64,000 bases of DNA from an uncultured Alphaproteobacteria bacterium (GTDB taxonomy: Bacteria > Pseudomonadota > Alphaproteobacteria > Rs-D84). Every line of letters begins with the position of its first letter. Positions within the stretch are counted from its first letter, which is position 1. Location of the stretch: positions 1-64,000 of the forward strand of contig CAMRSV010000005.1 in the NCBI GenBank assembly GCA_947053455.1, read 5' to 3'. This document shows positions 52,980 to 61,308 of the stretch, piece by piece. The position numbers were made by a program, and so were the translations under genes. Under the pieces are notes generated by a model. The model worked only from the letters and a program-made list of their open reading frames with translations, searched no databases and was not told where the DNA came from.

Positions 52980-53174
52980 CAAAACCGTTTGGAAAAACCA
53001 AACGGCTGGAGGTTTACAGCTATTCAAGAATAGTCGCGTTTATTTAGATATATCACGCGCCTCCAGCCAAACTGGAGTTTGCATTGTCATTTCTGACACT
53101 TGATAAGGCTGTAACACCTTGCGCCGGGATTCCCTTTGCGATGTGTATTATATCATAAAATTTGATGTATGCAA
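52980..53174 (-). ncRNA. Structured leader RNA, copy D, with promoter
   Basis: Minus strand: TTGCAT (53169-53174), 16 bases, TATAAT (53147-53152), RNA start near 53140. P1 CGC AAA GGG..CCC G GCG. P2 AAGG/CCTT with loop TGTTACAG. A TGTCA/TGACA hairpin with GAAA loop. Segment a CTCCAG (53072-53077), b GGCTGGAGG (53060-53068), c CCTCCAGCC (53004-53012), where b and c are perfect 9-bp complements. H1 CGCGT/ACGCG with loop GATATATCTAAATAA, H2 CTATTC/GAATAG. The terminator-like CCGTTTGG/CCAAACGG with loop TTTTT and T4 is the same sequence as in copy C. The HTH gene starts 24 bases later. Confidence 0.82.
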
Positions 53175-53183
53175 ATTTTATAT

Positions 53184-53209
53184 AAAAATCCCCGGCATAC
53201 CGGGGATTG
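53184..53209 (-). terminator. Terminator after the autotransporter gene
   Basis: AATCCCCGG/CCGGGGATT with a 4-base loop, then TTTATA on the minus strand. Confidence 0.8.
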
Positions 53210-53235
53210 GACACCTTATTTTAACTAAACCTTTG

Positions 53236-56200
53236 CTATATCCCCAAACGGTGGGACATTTTCAGCATGAATATGGATTCATTTCCGAATTCATCCGTAT
53301 TGTTGGGATTCACGCGGTAAATAAATCCGACCGCACCATCCGTAAATTGGCCGAAATTATGACGGTACGCGGCGCTAAAACGCAATTCGCGGTGTTCCGG
53401 AGACAACAAAACATTCGCCACATATGCATCACGCACCACCAAATCATATTTCCCATCATCCGTTTCAACAACGTCATAGTCGGAATATGCGTATTTCATC
53501 GCACCACGTGTCACCGTCAGTGGCCGCGACATAGTTAGACTGAAATTACCGGCATCTACAGCGAACGCGAAAGAGTTCGAATCCATGTGACTCAGCCCAA
53601 GTATATTTTGCCCGGCCGCATCCGCAGTCGTACGCGCAAATGTTGAACGCGCCGTAAATGTCAGGTTTTCACGCGGCGCATAGCGCAATTCGGTGTCAAC
53701 ATACAACGTGTCACCTGCCCCCATATCCAACAGGCCGCCCGTCTGCGCCCCCAGCAAAGTTTCTGTTTCACGCGCGGCACCAACAGATGCATTAAATCCA
53801 AATTTTTCGCCATGCCACCCAATATGTGTTTCCGCACCATATATCCCGCCAAGACGCGCCGGCGTATATTGCGATGAAATTGTCGGGTCGTTTTCCAATA
53901 ATCCGTCATCCGTTATGGCGCCCGAAAACGCGCGACCACCAAAACGCCATTGTCCCGATTTGAAATTCGTGTCAAACGTCACCGCGTTTGATGCCATTGC
54001 CCAAATAGGGTTATGCATTCCGTCAAAGCGTGACGCGCCATCTGTCAGATACCGTTGATAAGATGCCGCCATGTCCCAATTATCGGTTGCATAGTCTAAT
54101 TTGATATTATCAAGCCCCCCCAGATTATCCGAATACGACTTTTCCGATGCGGCTATTGAAAAACCGATATTTCCAATCTGAACGCGCGGGGCGTCAACAT
54201 TGTGCGTTTTAAATTCACCCAAAACATCGCCCATATAGAGTCCATGCTTGTCAGTTGCACCAATTGCAAATTCATTTTGCCACACACGCGGCAGTTTTAA
54301 TTCACCATCAATGCTTTCCAATATGTCATAGAACGGTGCACTAATTGATGCGGCGCGCGGGCGCAACGCGCTTGACGCACGGAACAAAGTATTTGATGCC
54401 GAACGCCAATACGCGTTTCCGTTTCCGCTGACGATTTTGTTGGCCGCCGGGTCATAGAAATATATTTTTGATGTCGGCTTGGTCGCACGTTCTAGGTTTA
54501 TCAAGCCATATCCGAAAACTTCCTTGAAAACCTCAAGATAATCTTCACCATTATCAACACGGAACTGATATTCGGACGGCAACTCATACATTGACTGCAG
54601 ATGCGCGGTCAATGTTTCCTTGGTCAACGGCGTGCCACTGGTTGATGTGCCAAGATATGCCCCATCGGCAGTCAATGCCATCAAGGTAAACAATTGTTGA
54701 TTTGTCATCATGCCACTCATACCAGAAAAGGCAGACTTTAATACACCGGCCGCCCCCGCCGCCGCCGCGGTTGCCAATTCATCCGTTAAACCGGCCGCCG
54801 CAAAACACCACGGGTCAACACCATTTGCACCCTTGCCGGCAACACCACATGCACGTGCCCTGTATTCCGTATCGCCAATCGCCCATTGGGATAAACCGAT
54901 TTTCCCGGACGGGGAATAACCGGAAACATCAGACGCCCCGGACGTGCCCGCACCATGTGCGCCAACCGCCACAATGGACATAAACAAATGCGACATGTTG
55001 TTGCCAAATATAAGTGGCGCCGCATTTTCAAATGTCGCCGTCAAAGTTTTTCCGGAATAATTCGGCCCTGTTTCAAACGCCCCGGTTGAAAAAAGCACCA
55101 ATGGAGAATAAGACGCCCCCAGCCCTTGAAAGAAAGTAAGCGCGTCCGCACCGGGTGTCGAACTGTCATTTTTGTTTAAATCATAAATATCGTTTATGTA
55201 TTTATAAAAAGCCTCGCTGCGTGCGGTGGCATTTGACCCCGCTGACAAAATATCATCAATAGTGTGCGCCGTATCCAGATGCAGTGGCGCGATAACATTT
55301 GTATTTGCAATCACATCCACACGTGAACGTCCGCCGGACAAATCAGAACTTGCTTTGGCATGTTCCGACGCGTTTAGCATTGCCTCGTAATTTTTGTAGT
55401 CAATTACGCCTGTTTCCTTGGCAATGGTCATATCACCATTTTCCAACTTATATGCAACATCAATTTTTTTATCGCCATTATTGTCGATATACAGCAGACC
55501 GTCCGCACCTATATAACCGTTATACTCAACGGTATCATTTTTTGCCACAATCTTTGTTCCGGTTTTAGTTACAGTCAATACCGTACCATCGGTTAGCGTA
55601 ATCTTGCTTAATACACCATCAGTCGTTTCATATGTGCCGATTTGTGTTTTTTCAGCAGCCTCTACCATGCCGACACCACCACCGGTGCGATAAATTGACA
55701 TTTGTCCGTTCGGCATAAATCCCAGGAAATCGCCACCGGGAAATCCGGACTGGGCACCGCCGACAATTTGCGCCAACAAATTGTCGCGACCACTGGCGTA
55801 TAAATTGTTCACGGCCGTACCAGAACCGGACAAATCCATTTCATCTAAAATGCTGCCGTCTTCGGTCGTGTACGCATCAACCAATTTTGTTTCATCCGTG
55901 TTGCCCAAAACAATAAGATTATTGTAATATTTACTAGAAAAGTTTGTAATTTCCGGATGCGTTTCGGGAATACCACCCGTAATTGTGGTCCACGCCAACA
56001 GCCTGTCATCCAGTGACCCAGTTTGCGCCGTGACCGTGCCGTCGCCCTTTGGTTTCGGTGCGGCGTTAACCCCGTTTTCGGTAACCAGCGCAACACCTGT
56101 CGGACGGCCACCGCCAACCTCTATCCCCTTTATATTTATTGGCCCCAACACAGTGTTTGGCACAGGCGACCCATTGGCATAACGCAGTGTTCGCATCCCC

Positions 56201-56916
56201 AGATACCCGCGCGCCCACGGTGAATAGCCGTGCATCAACAACATATAATTTTGACCACCCAGATTCTCTGAATTTTGCCCCAGCGCATTCATTACTTTAA
56301 ATGAATCTAGGTATGGCGACGCGCTATACAAATCCAAGTTTTTGATATAATTTTCCTTTTCTGCGGTGGCGTCAACCATGGCCGGGCCATATGGAATCGT
56401 AAATGTGGGCGTCACAGGATTTATCGGCGTACCGCCGCCGCCATCACCACCGGGTCTATCACCACCGGTTGGCGGATTGTCGTTATCGTTGCTTGGGTCA
56501 AAAACATCTGTTAATAAAAACAGCCCCCCTACAACAACGGCGGCACCCGCCGCCGCCAATGCTATGCTTTGGGCAGAAGAAAGCCCGCCGAACAATCCCC
56601 CGCTGGCCTTGGGCTTGGTACGGTTATTATACTGCTTTATCTGGCGGTCACAATTTGACGCATCTGCACCATACATCTGCAAAATTTGCGCCGCACGAAT
56701 ATCATTATTCATCAACGCCGTACAAACAATGGACAAACCCGTACTGTCGATATAATTTATATTTGCGCCATTATTGACAAGAATCTGCACCTGCTGAATA
56801 TCGGCATTTTTTGCCGCCGACAACAATTGCGCAGCAATTGTAAAATCATTCGTCGCCGCATGCAGTGCACATGGCATTACAAATATTGCAAATACTAAAA
56901 GTCTGATATATTTCAT
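53236..56916 (-). CDS. Subtilase-like autotransporter with lost catalytic residues and an ankyrin-like N-terminus
   Basis: 1226 residues. Signal peptide MKYIRLLVFAIFVMPCALHA. Residues about 25-95 read like ankyrin repeats (LLSAAKNADIQQVQILVNNG, ANINYIDSTGLSIVC). A helix at about 115-135 (QSIALAAAGAAVVVGGLFLL) and a Gly/Pro linker follow. The passenger resembles S8-type autotransporters (AQIVGGAQSGFPGGDFLGFM, FGYGLINLERA), but the usual HGTHVAG and GTSxAAP blocks are replaced by NLLAQIVGGA and AAGLTDELATAAAAGAAGVL, so the catalytic His and Ser seem lost. The last 270 residues form beta strands typical of an autotransporter barrel (FSGAITDDG..., RFSAAYRHNFGQFT, SIFMLKMSHRLGI). Probably a surface-displayed non-enzymatic protein. 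TATAAT lies about 50 bases upstream. Confidence 0.82.
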   Translation of the reverse strand: MKYIRLLVFAIFVMPCALHAATNDFTIAAQLLSAAKNADIQQVQILVNNGANINYIDSTGLSIVCTALMNNDIRAAQILQMYGADASNCDRQIKQYNNRTKPKASGGLFGGLSSAQSIALAAAGAAVVVGGLFLLTDVFDPSNDNDNPPTGGDRPGGDGGGGTPINPVTPTFTIPYGPAMVDATAEKENYIKNLDLYSASPYLDSFKVMNALGQNSENLGGQNYMLLMHGYSPWARGYLGMRTLRYANGSPVPNTVLGPINIKGIEVGGGRPTGVALVTENGVNAAPKPKGDGTVTAQTGSLDDRLLAWTTITGGIPETHPEITNFSSKYYNNLIVLGNTDETKLVDAYTTEDGSILDEMDLSGSGTAVNNLYASGRDNLLAQIVGGAQSGFPGGDFLGFMPNGQMSIYRTGGGVGMVEAAEKTQIGTYETTDGVLSKITLTDGTVLTVTKTGTKIVAKNDTVEYNGYIGADGLLYIDNNGDKKIDVAYKLENGDMTIAKETGVIDYKNYEAMLNASEHAKASSDLSGGRSRVDVIANTNVIAPLHLDTAHTIDDILSAGSNATARSEAFYKYINDIYDLNKNDSSTPGADALTFFQGLGASYSPLVLFSTGAFETGPNYSGKTLTATFENAAPLIFGNNMSHLFMSIVAVGAHGAGTSGASDVSGYSPSGKIGLSQWAIGDTEYRARACGVAGKGANGVDPWCFAAAGLTDELATAAAAGAAGVLKSAFSGMSGMMTNQQLFTLMALTADGAYLGTSTSGTPLTKETLTAHLQSMYELPSEYQFRVDNGEDYLEVFKEVFGYGLINLERATKPTSKIYFYDPAANKIVSGNGNAYWRSASNTLFRASSALRPRAASISAPFYDILESIDGELKLPRVWQNEFAIGATDKHGLYMGDVLGEFKTHNVDAPRVQIGNIGFSIAASEKSYSDNLGGLDNIKLDYATDNWDMAASYQRYLTDGASRFDGMHNPIWAMASNAVTFDTNFKSGQWRFGGRAFSGAITDDGLLENDPTISSQYTPARLGGIYGAETHIGWHGEKFGFNASVGAARETETLLGAQTGGLLDMGAGDTLYVDTELRYAPRENLTFTARSTFARTTADAAGQNILGLSHMDSNSFAFAVDAGNFSLTMSRPLTVTRGAMKYAYSDYDVVETDDGKYDLVVRDAYVANVLLSPEHRELRFSAAYRHNFGQFTDGAVGFIYRVNPNNTDEFGNESIFMLKMSHRLGI

Positions 56917-56983
56917 AATATAAATTCTCTCTGTGATAAATATTTTAGCAATAACACTATTATATGTCTAGAGAAAAAATAAC

Positions 56984-57016
56984 AAAAAGTCCGCCAGTGA
57001 CGACGGACTTTTATTT
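56984..57016. terminator. Terminator after the 57033 gene
   Basis: AAAAGTCCG/CGGACTTTT with an 11-base loop. Works in both directions. Confidence 0.8.
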
Positions 57017-57032
57017 ATACAGATTTAAAGTG

Positions 57033-58595
57033 TTATCTGCGTGTGCGGATACGGCTTTTGACAACCGCTGTTTCAATAACGCCACGACATTGCTGATACT
57101 GCTGCACGGGTTGCGCCTCCTGCTGCGGTGTATCATTATTGCCACCGTTGGTCGTCACAGGCGCACAATTATAATAATTGTTCACCGAACCATTGTTGAC
57201 ATTTACTGTGGTATTTACCGCACCCTGATTAACATTTATATTAATTGTCGGGGTCGTACGTGGTTCAACTACAACCGGCTCATCCTGCTTCGTCTTGTAA
57301 ACAGGCGGGTGATCAATAACAATCGGCTTGTTTTCATGTGCTTGATACAATTTTGATGTATCAATAACAACCGGCTCATCCTGCTTCGTCTTGTAAACAG
57401 GCGGATGATCGATAACAATTGGCTTGTTTTCATGTGCTTGATACAATTTTGATGTATCAATAACAACCGGCCTATCCTGATGCGGTTTCACGGTCGGTTT
57501 AGGCTGCGGCGCGGGCGCAACCTTTACAGGTTTTGCTTTTTTTGCAGGCTTTGTATTTTTTGCCGGTACTTTCTTTGGCTTTGGTGCCGGTTTTGGTGCA
57601 ACATTTTTCTTTTCATTTTTGCATCTGCTTGCCTGTTTCTGACAATCCGCCAAAGAATCCTTGGTCGCGTTCAACAAAACAGCCGCACTAACAAGGGAAT
57701 CTCTTAAATTCATTATAAGCGAATCCTTGTCATTGGATGATTTTATTACAGCATTAATATTTTTGCGCAACGCTTCCCTATCCATGCGTTCGCGGTTTAA
57801 ACTATCGGCATATTTGCGACGAATGTCTTCTTTTTCCTGGGCTGCGTTATTTGACCCGGTGCAATTACACGATGCCCAAATGATAAAAGCCACCAATGCC
57901 GCGGATGTGCCAAATTTTACCAACTTGTCTTTTGCGGCATAAAATTCCTTTAATTTACTTTTTAAATTATCTAACGGCATCATTGCCCCCTTTTGTTTTG
58001 TCGGATTAGAAAACACTGGATTTTGCAATTTTACCAACTGGACAACTTTTTCTAAAAATTTTGTGTTGTTCGCACCATCGCTTGCAAAGTTTTCCAAAAT
58101 ATTACGTGCAGCTATGTTGGCATGAACATTACTTTCTATTCCACCAAAATCCATTCCCCCCAGCCAATACAGCGACAGCGGGTTTATTTTGCCCGTTTCT
58201 ATGTCACGCGTAACAACCATACAAACAATTGCACTGCCTTTTGGGTCATATTTCGGCTGCGAAATTAATCTACCCCACTGCTTGCGCTGATGTTCAGAAC
58301 TTTTTACCGTCATTGCAGCCATCGCCACCATCGTCACCTGACGAGATGCCTGCAGAATTTCCGAATGTTTTTCCAGTTCCTGTTTGAACTTTTGCGCCTT
58401 TTTCAAGGTATTTTCAATATTTGAAAGTTCACACCCGTTATACATTTTACAGTTACAGGAATTATTATCAAAATTAATATAAGCCAAATGCGGAAAATCA
58501 TCACCAAACAATTCCGCCATTTTTGCATCTGTCAGCAATTCCGGCCCCGCATTGGCTGATACAACCTGCTTTTCATCAATATTATATTGTGTCAT
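57033..58595 (-). CDS. Membrane protein with proline-rich tandem repeats
   Basis: 520 residues with AGGAAAAT before the ATG. No signal peptide at the start. Residues 1-215 form a soluble domain (ELFGDDFPHLAYINFDNNSC, QWGRLISQPKYDPKGSAIVC, TRDIETGKINPLSLYWLGGM). One membrane helix follows at about 228-245 (KFGTSAALVAFIIWASCNC), then a coiled coil (DIRRKYADSLNRERMDREAL), a Lys/Pro/Ala-rich stretch and two 32-residue repeats (VVIDTSKLYQAHENKPIVID...). The C-terminus is Asn/Thr/Gln-rich. The Lys/Pro part resembles TonB-like periplasm-spanning segments. Function unknown. Confidence 0.75.
   Translation of the reverse strand: MTQYNIDEKQVVSANAGPELLTDAKMAELFGDDFPHLAYINFDNNSCNCKMYNGCELSNIENTLKKAQKFKQELEKHSEILQASRQVTMVAMAAMTVKSSEHQRKQWGRLISQPKYDPKGSAIVCMVVTRDIETGKINPLSLYWLGGMDFGGIESNVHANIAARNILENFASDGANNTKFLEKVVQLVKLQNPVFSNPTKQKGAMMPLDNLKSKLKEFYAAKDKLVKFGTSAALVAFIIWASCNCTGSNNAAQEKEDIRRKYADSLNRERMDREALRKNINAVIKSSNDKDSLIMNLRDSLVSAAVLLNATKDSLADCQKQASRCKNEKKNVAPKPAPKPKKVPAKNTKPAKKAKPVKVAPAPQPKPTVKPHQDRPVVIDTSKLYQAHENKPIVIDHPPVYKTKQDEPVVIDTSKLYQAHENKPIVIDHPPVYKTKQDEPVVVEPRTTPTININVNQGAVNTTVNVNNGSVNNYYNCAPVTTNGGNNDTPQQEAQPVQQYQQCRGVIETAVVKSRIRTRR
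57279..57470 (-). repeat. 96-bp tandem coding repeats
   Basis: Two nearly identical 96-base units start at 57279 and 57375 (plus-strand coordinates) with CTCATCCTGCTTCGTCTTGT. A partial third begins near 57471. Each codes for 32 residues alternating DTSKLYQAHENKP and IDHPPVYKTKQDEP. Confidence 0.85.
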
Positions 58596-58748
58596 ATTTT
58601 CCTACTTTGTTACATTACACACACAATATAGACAAAATATTATCTTTTGTCAAGCAAAAATACAAATTCTTTCTTTTTTTGCAAAAGACTTGTCTTTTTC
58701 TTTTGCGGACTGTGCCATTTTTTGATATAATTTGTTGAAAAGAGAGAG

Positions 58749-59621
58749 ATGAAAACAAATATATTATTCTTTGCATTTGTTACGGCATTATTCCCGGCGA
58801 TGGGTAATGCGGCGACCACCTGTTCCAAGGCAAACCTTACACGATGCCTGGATTCGGCCTGCGCAATAAACATTTCATCAAACCCTGCCGCAAGATGCCA
58901 ATATTGTGGCACCGCCAGCGCTGGCACCCCACCAACTAAAAAGGGAATGCAAAGTATCTCGGTTGGCACATCATCTAAAAATACCCTGACTGAAAAAGAA
59001 TTAAAATCCGCACCAAGCGACCCCGGTGAACGTTATGTATGGGCTACGTCACAGTGTATCGCCAAACTTGGCGGGACATGCACAACGGATGATGTTGCGG
59101 ACACATATGACAAATTGATTGAGCAATCGTGTAAAGCCGCCGGCGTCACCGCACAACGCGATTCGGCACGCGCATCACTGAAAAAGACAGTATCAAGCAC
59201 ATCGTGCAAAACAGACATAACTGCATGCTTGATTGCCGACAAAAAGTGTGGCGCCGATTACAGCGCATGCGAAGACGACACGGTGTTTAACAATTACTTC
59301 TCTGCCTGCAGCGTAGAAGCCGTCGGTTGCGACCAACATCTGTCTTCGATACGCGAAGGATTGATTGCGGCACGAAATGATGCGGTAAAGAACGCGGATG
59401 TATTATTAGCCGGCATCGTTAAATCCTATCAAGATAAACGTAACGCAAAACTAAACGCTGCGAAAAAAGGCTGTGAAAACGATAACGCACGTGATTTGTG
59501 CATTGAAACGATATGCCAAAACAATATGAAAAACAAATGCGCCATAGGATTCGAATCAGAAAAATCAGCGGCGGTACAGTTATGCAAATTCTATGACACG
59601 GCGTGTAATACACTAAAGTAA
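58749..59621 (+). CDS. Secreted Cys-rich protein, first gene of a three-gene operon
   Basis: 290 residues. Signal peptide MKTNILFFAFVTALFPAMGN, with AAGAGAGAG directly before the ATG. The mature N-terminus CSKANLTRCLDSACAINISS resembles the Cys signature of the large paralogues. Later, DKKCGADYSACEDDTVFNNY matches the CG-x-x-[YFW]-x-x-C block of those proteins. Cys-rich helical segments follow (CENDNARDLCIETICQNNMK). No enzyme motif. The next gene starts 8 bases after its stop. Confidence 0.8.
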   Translation: MKTNILFFAFVTALFPAMGNAATTCSKANLTRCLDSACAINISSNPAARCQYCGTASAGTPPTKKGMQSISVGTSSKNTLTEKELKSAPSDPGERYVWATSQCIAKLGGTCTTDDVADTYDKLIEQSCKAAGVTAQRDSARASLKKTVSSTSCKTDITACLIADKKCGADYSACEDDTVFNNYFSACSVEAVGCDQHLSSIREGLIAARNDAVKNADVLLAGIVKSYQDKRNAKLNAAKKGCENDNARDLCIETICQNNMKNKCAIGFESEKSAAVQLCKFYDTACNTLK

Positions 59622-59629
59622 ACAAGGCA

Positions 59630-61285
59630 ATGAAACAGTCAATAAAATATTTTTACAATTTTGAAAAGTTGGGAAGCATCCTGATACCGGCTGTTGTATT
59701 GCTGATAACATCAACAACAGCGGCAACCGCCGCAGTGGTTCAACGCGGTGGCACCGCAACAGCAAATCGCGCACCAGTTGCGCGCGCAAACAACGCCGCG
59801 GCAATTGTTCCAATCATGGCAGCTGCATCGGAAACCGTGACCGAAACCGTTACAACAACGCCAACAACCGCTACGGATGCGCCAACAAATGACATAGACG
59901 AAATCATTGAAAACAAATCGTCCCAATTTGACGAGGTTTTAAGTGATATTAACGCATCTGCACAGACAACGACGGACAGTCAACTGTCGGAAAATATTCG
60001 TCGGCAACGTGCCGCATTGGATTCGGCCGCCGCAACAGACACCGCAAAACGCCAGGCACAAAACGCCGCGGCAAATGGGCAAAATGCCTGCGACCAGGGA
60101 TTGCGTAAATGTATGCAATCAAAATGTGGTGATGATTTTTCTCAATGCAAACTGGATGATGACACAATTTGGGGTGGCAAAGTTGAATCATGCAAACGCG
60201 ACCTGCCCTGCAGTGGCGAAGAATACGCATTATTCGCCCGCGAGATTAAAGCCGACCGCGATGCAAACGCACAATTGGCGTCATACAATGCGATAATAAA
60301 CTGCGGCAATGATTATAACAATTGCATTTTGGCGCAATGTGACACAACATTTGCAAAATGTCTGGGCAAGAAAAACGGAGATGCGGCGATTGCGGCATGT
60401 GAAAAAATAGCAAAAAATTGCGTACAACAGGACAGTGGCCTGGCCTCCCGTAGTATGAATGTGTTTGCGACATTGCGCCAAAATGCTGAAAAACAGGTTC
60501 AGGCGGACGAGAAAAAATTATATGAACTGCGCGACCAAATGCGGTCACAGTGCCAACGGTTGGGCGCCATGCTGGATGAACGCACAATGGACTGTGTATT
60601 TACGGTTGAATTTTATGCCGGCGAAGGTTCGACACTCTATGCGTCTAAAAAGGCATACCCGGGTACAACATTTGATTGCACACCAAATTGGTTCGGTGTT
60701 GATATTACAACATTCAAGGAAAATGCATATCGCCTGACAAGGGAACAGGAATCTGCGACATCCGCATTTATGGGTGCAGGTGTCGGGGTTGCTGCGGGTG
60801 CAATTACATCGGGCGCAATCAACCGCGCAATGGACACGCAAAAGGCAAAACGCGCGCTTAAGAAAGAAGAAAAAGCCCAGAAAAAAGCCGAGAAGGAAAA
60901 AGAAACCCAGTCAGAATTAGACACAAATAGCAAAAAATCTCCGGAGGCAGATATAAAATTTCGGACAGAAGTTACAAAACGTACCGAAAAAGGCCGTAAA
61001 CTTGACACAAAAGAAGATGTCGCTAAAACGACAACAAAAACTATGGAAGACACCATATCAAAAGGGACAGACAAATTGGACGAAAAAGCTGGTATCAAGC
61101 TTGAAAATAATAAAACATTTGAAAAACAAATATTGGACAATGCCCCAAAAGGCGGAGTATTGGAACAAGTAAAAAATGAACGCAATGCTGAAAGTGGTAC
61201 AACTAATACAAATACAAATACAAAATATAGTTTAGGTGGAGTATCTGGCCTAGGAACGACGAGTTCACCGTCACTTCCCAAGTGA
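59630..61285 (+). CDS. Secreted Cys-rich protein, second gene of the operon
   Basis: 551 residues. The N-terminus (GSILIPAVVLLITSTTAATA) is a signal peptide or anchor. An Ala/Thr-rich part (about 25-100) is followed by Cys blocks CDQGLRKCMQSKCGDDFSQC and CGNDYNNCILAQCDTTFAKC, in the same style as the large paralogues. A Gly/Ala-rich hydrophobic stretch (FMGAGVGVAAGAITSGAI) resembles a glycine-zipper segment, as in paralogue C. The last 170 residues are highly charged coiled coil (KRALKKEEKAQKKAEKEKET). It lies between two related genes, with 23 bases before the third. Confidence 0.8.
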   Translation: MKQSIKYFYNFEKLGSILIPAVVLLITSTTAATAAVVQRGGTATANRAPVARANNAAAIVPIMAAASETVTETVTTTPTTATDAPTNDIDEIIENKSSQFDEVLSDINASAQTTTDSQLSENIRRQRAALDSAAATDTAKRQAQNAAANGQNACDQGLRKCMQSKCGDDFSQCKLDDDTIWGGKVESCKRDLPCSGEEYALFAREIKADRDANAQLASYNAIINCGNDYNNCILAQCDTTFAKCLGKKNGDAAIAACEKIAKNCVQQDSGLASRSMNVFATLRQNAEKQVQADEKKLYELRDQMRSQCQRLGAMLDERTMDCVFTVEFYAGEGSTLYASKKAYPGTTFDCTPNWFGVDITTFKENAYRLTREQESATSAFMGAGVGVAAGAITSGAINRAMDTQKAKRALKKEEKAQKKAEKEKETQSELDTNSKKSPEADIKFRTEVTKRTEKGRKLDTKEDVAKTTTKTMEDTISKGTDKLDEKAGIKLENNKTFEKQILDNAPKGGVLEQVKNERNAESGTTNTNTNTKYSLGGVSGLGTTSSPSLPK

Positions 61286-61308
61286 TTTGCCCAGCAGGAA
61301 ATCTATAA

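Noticed and set aside
57279-57470. CRISPR-like repeats
   Set aside because: Tandem 96-bp coding repeats without spacers.
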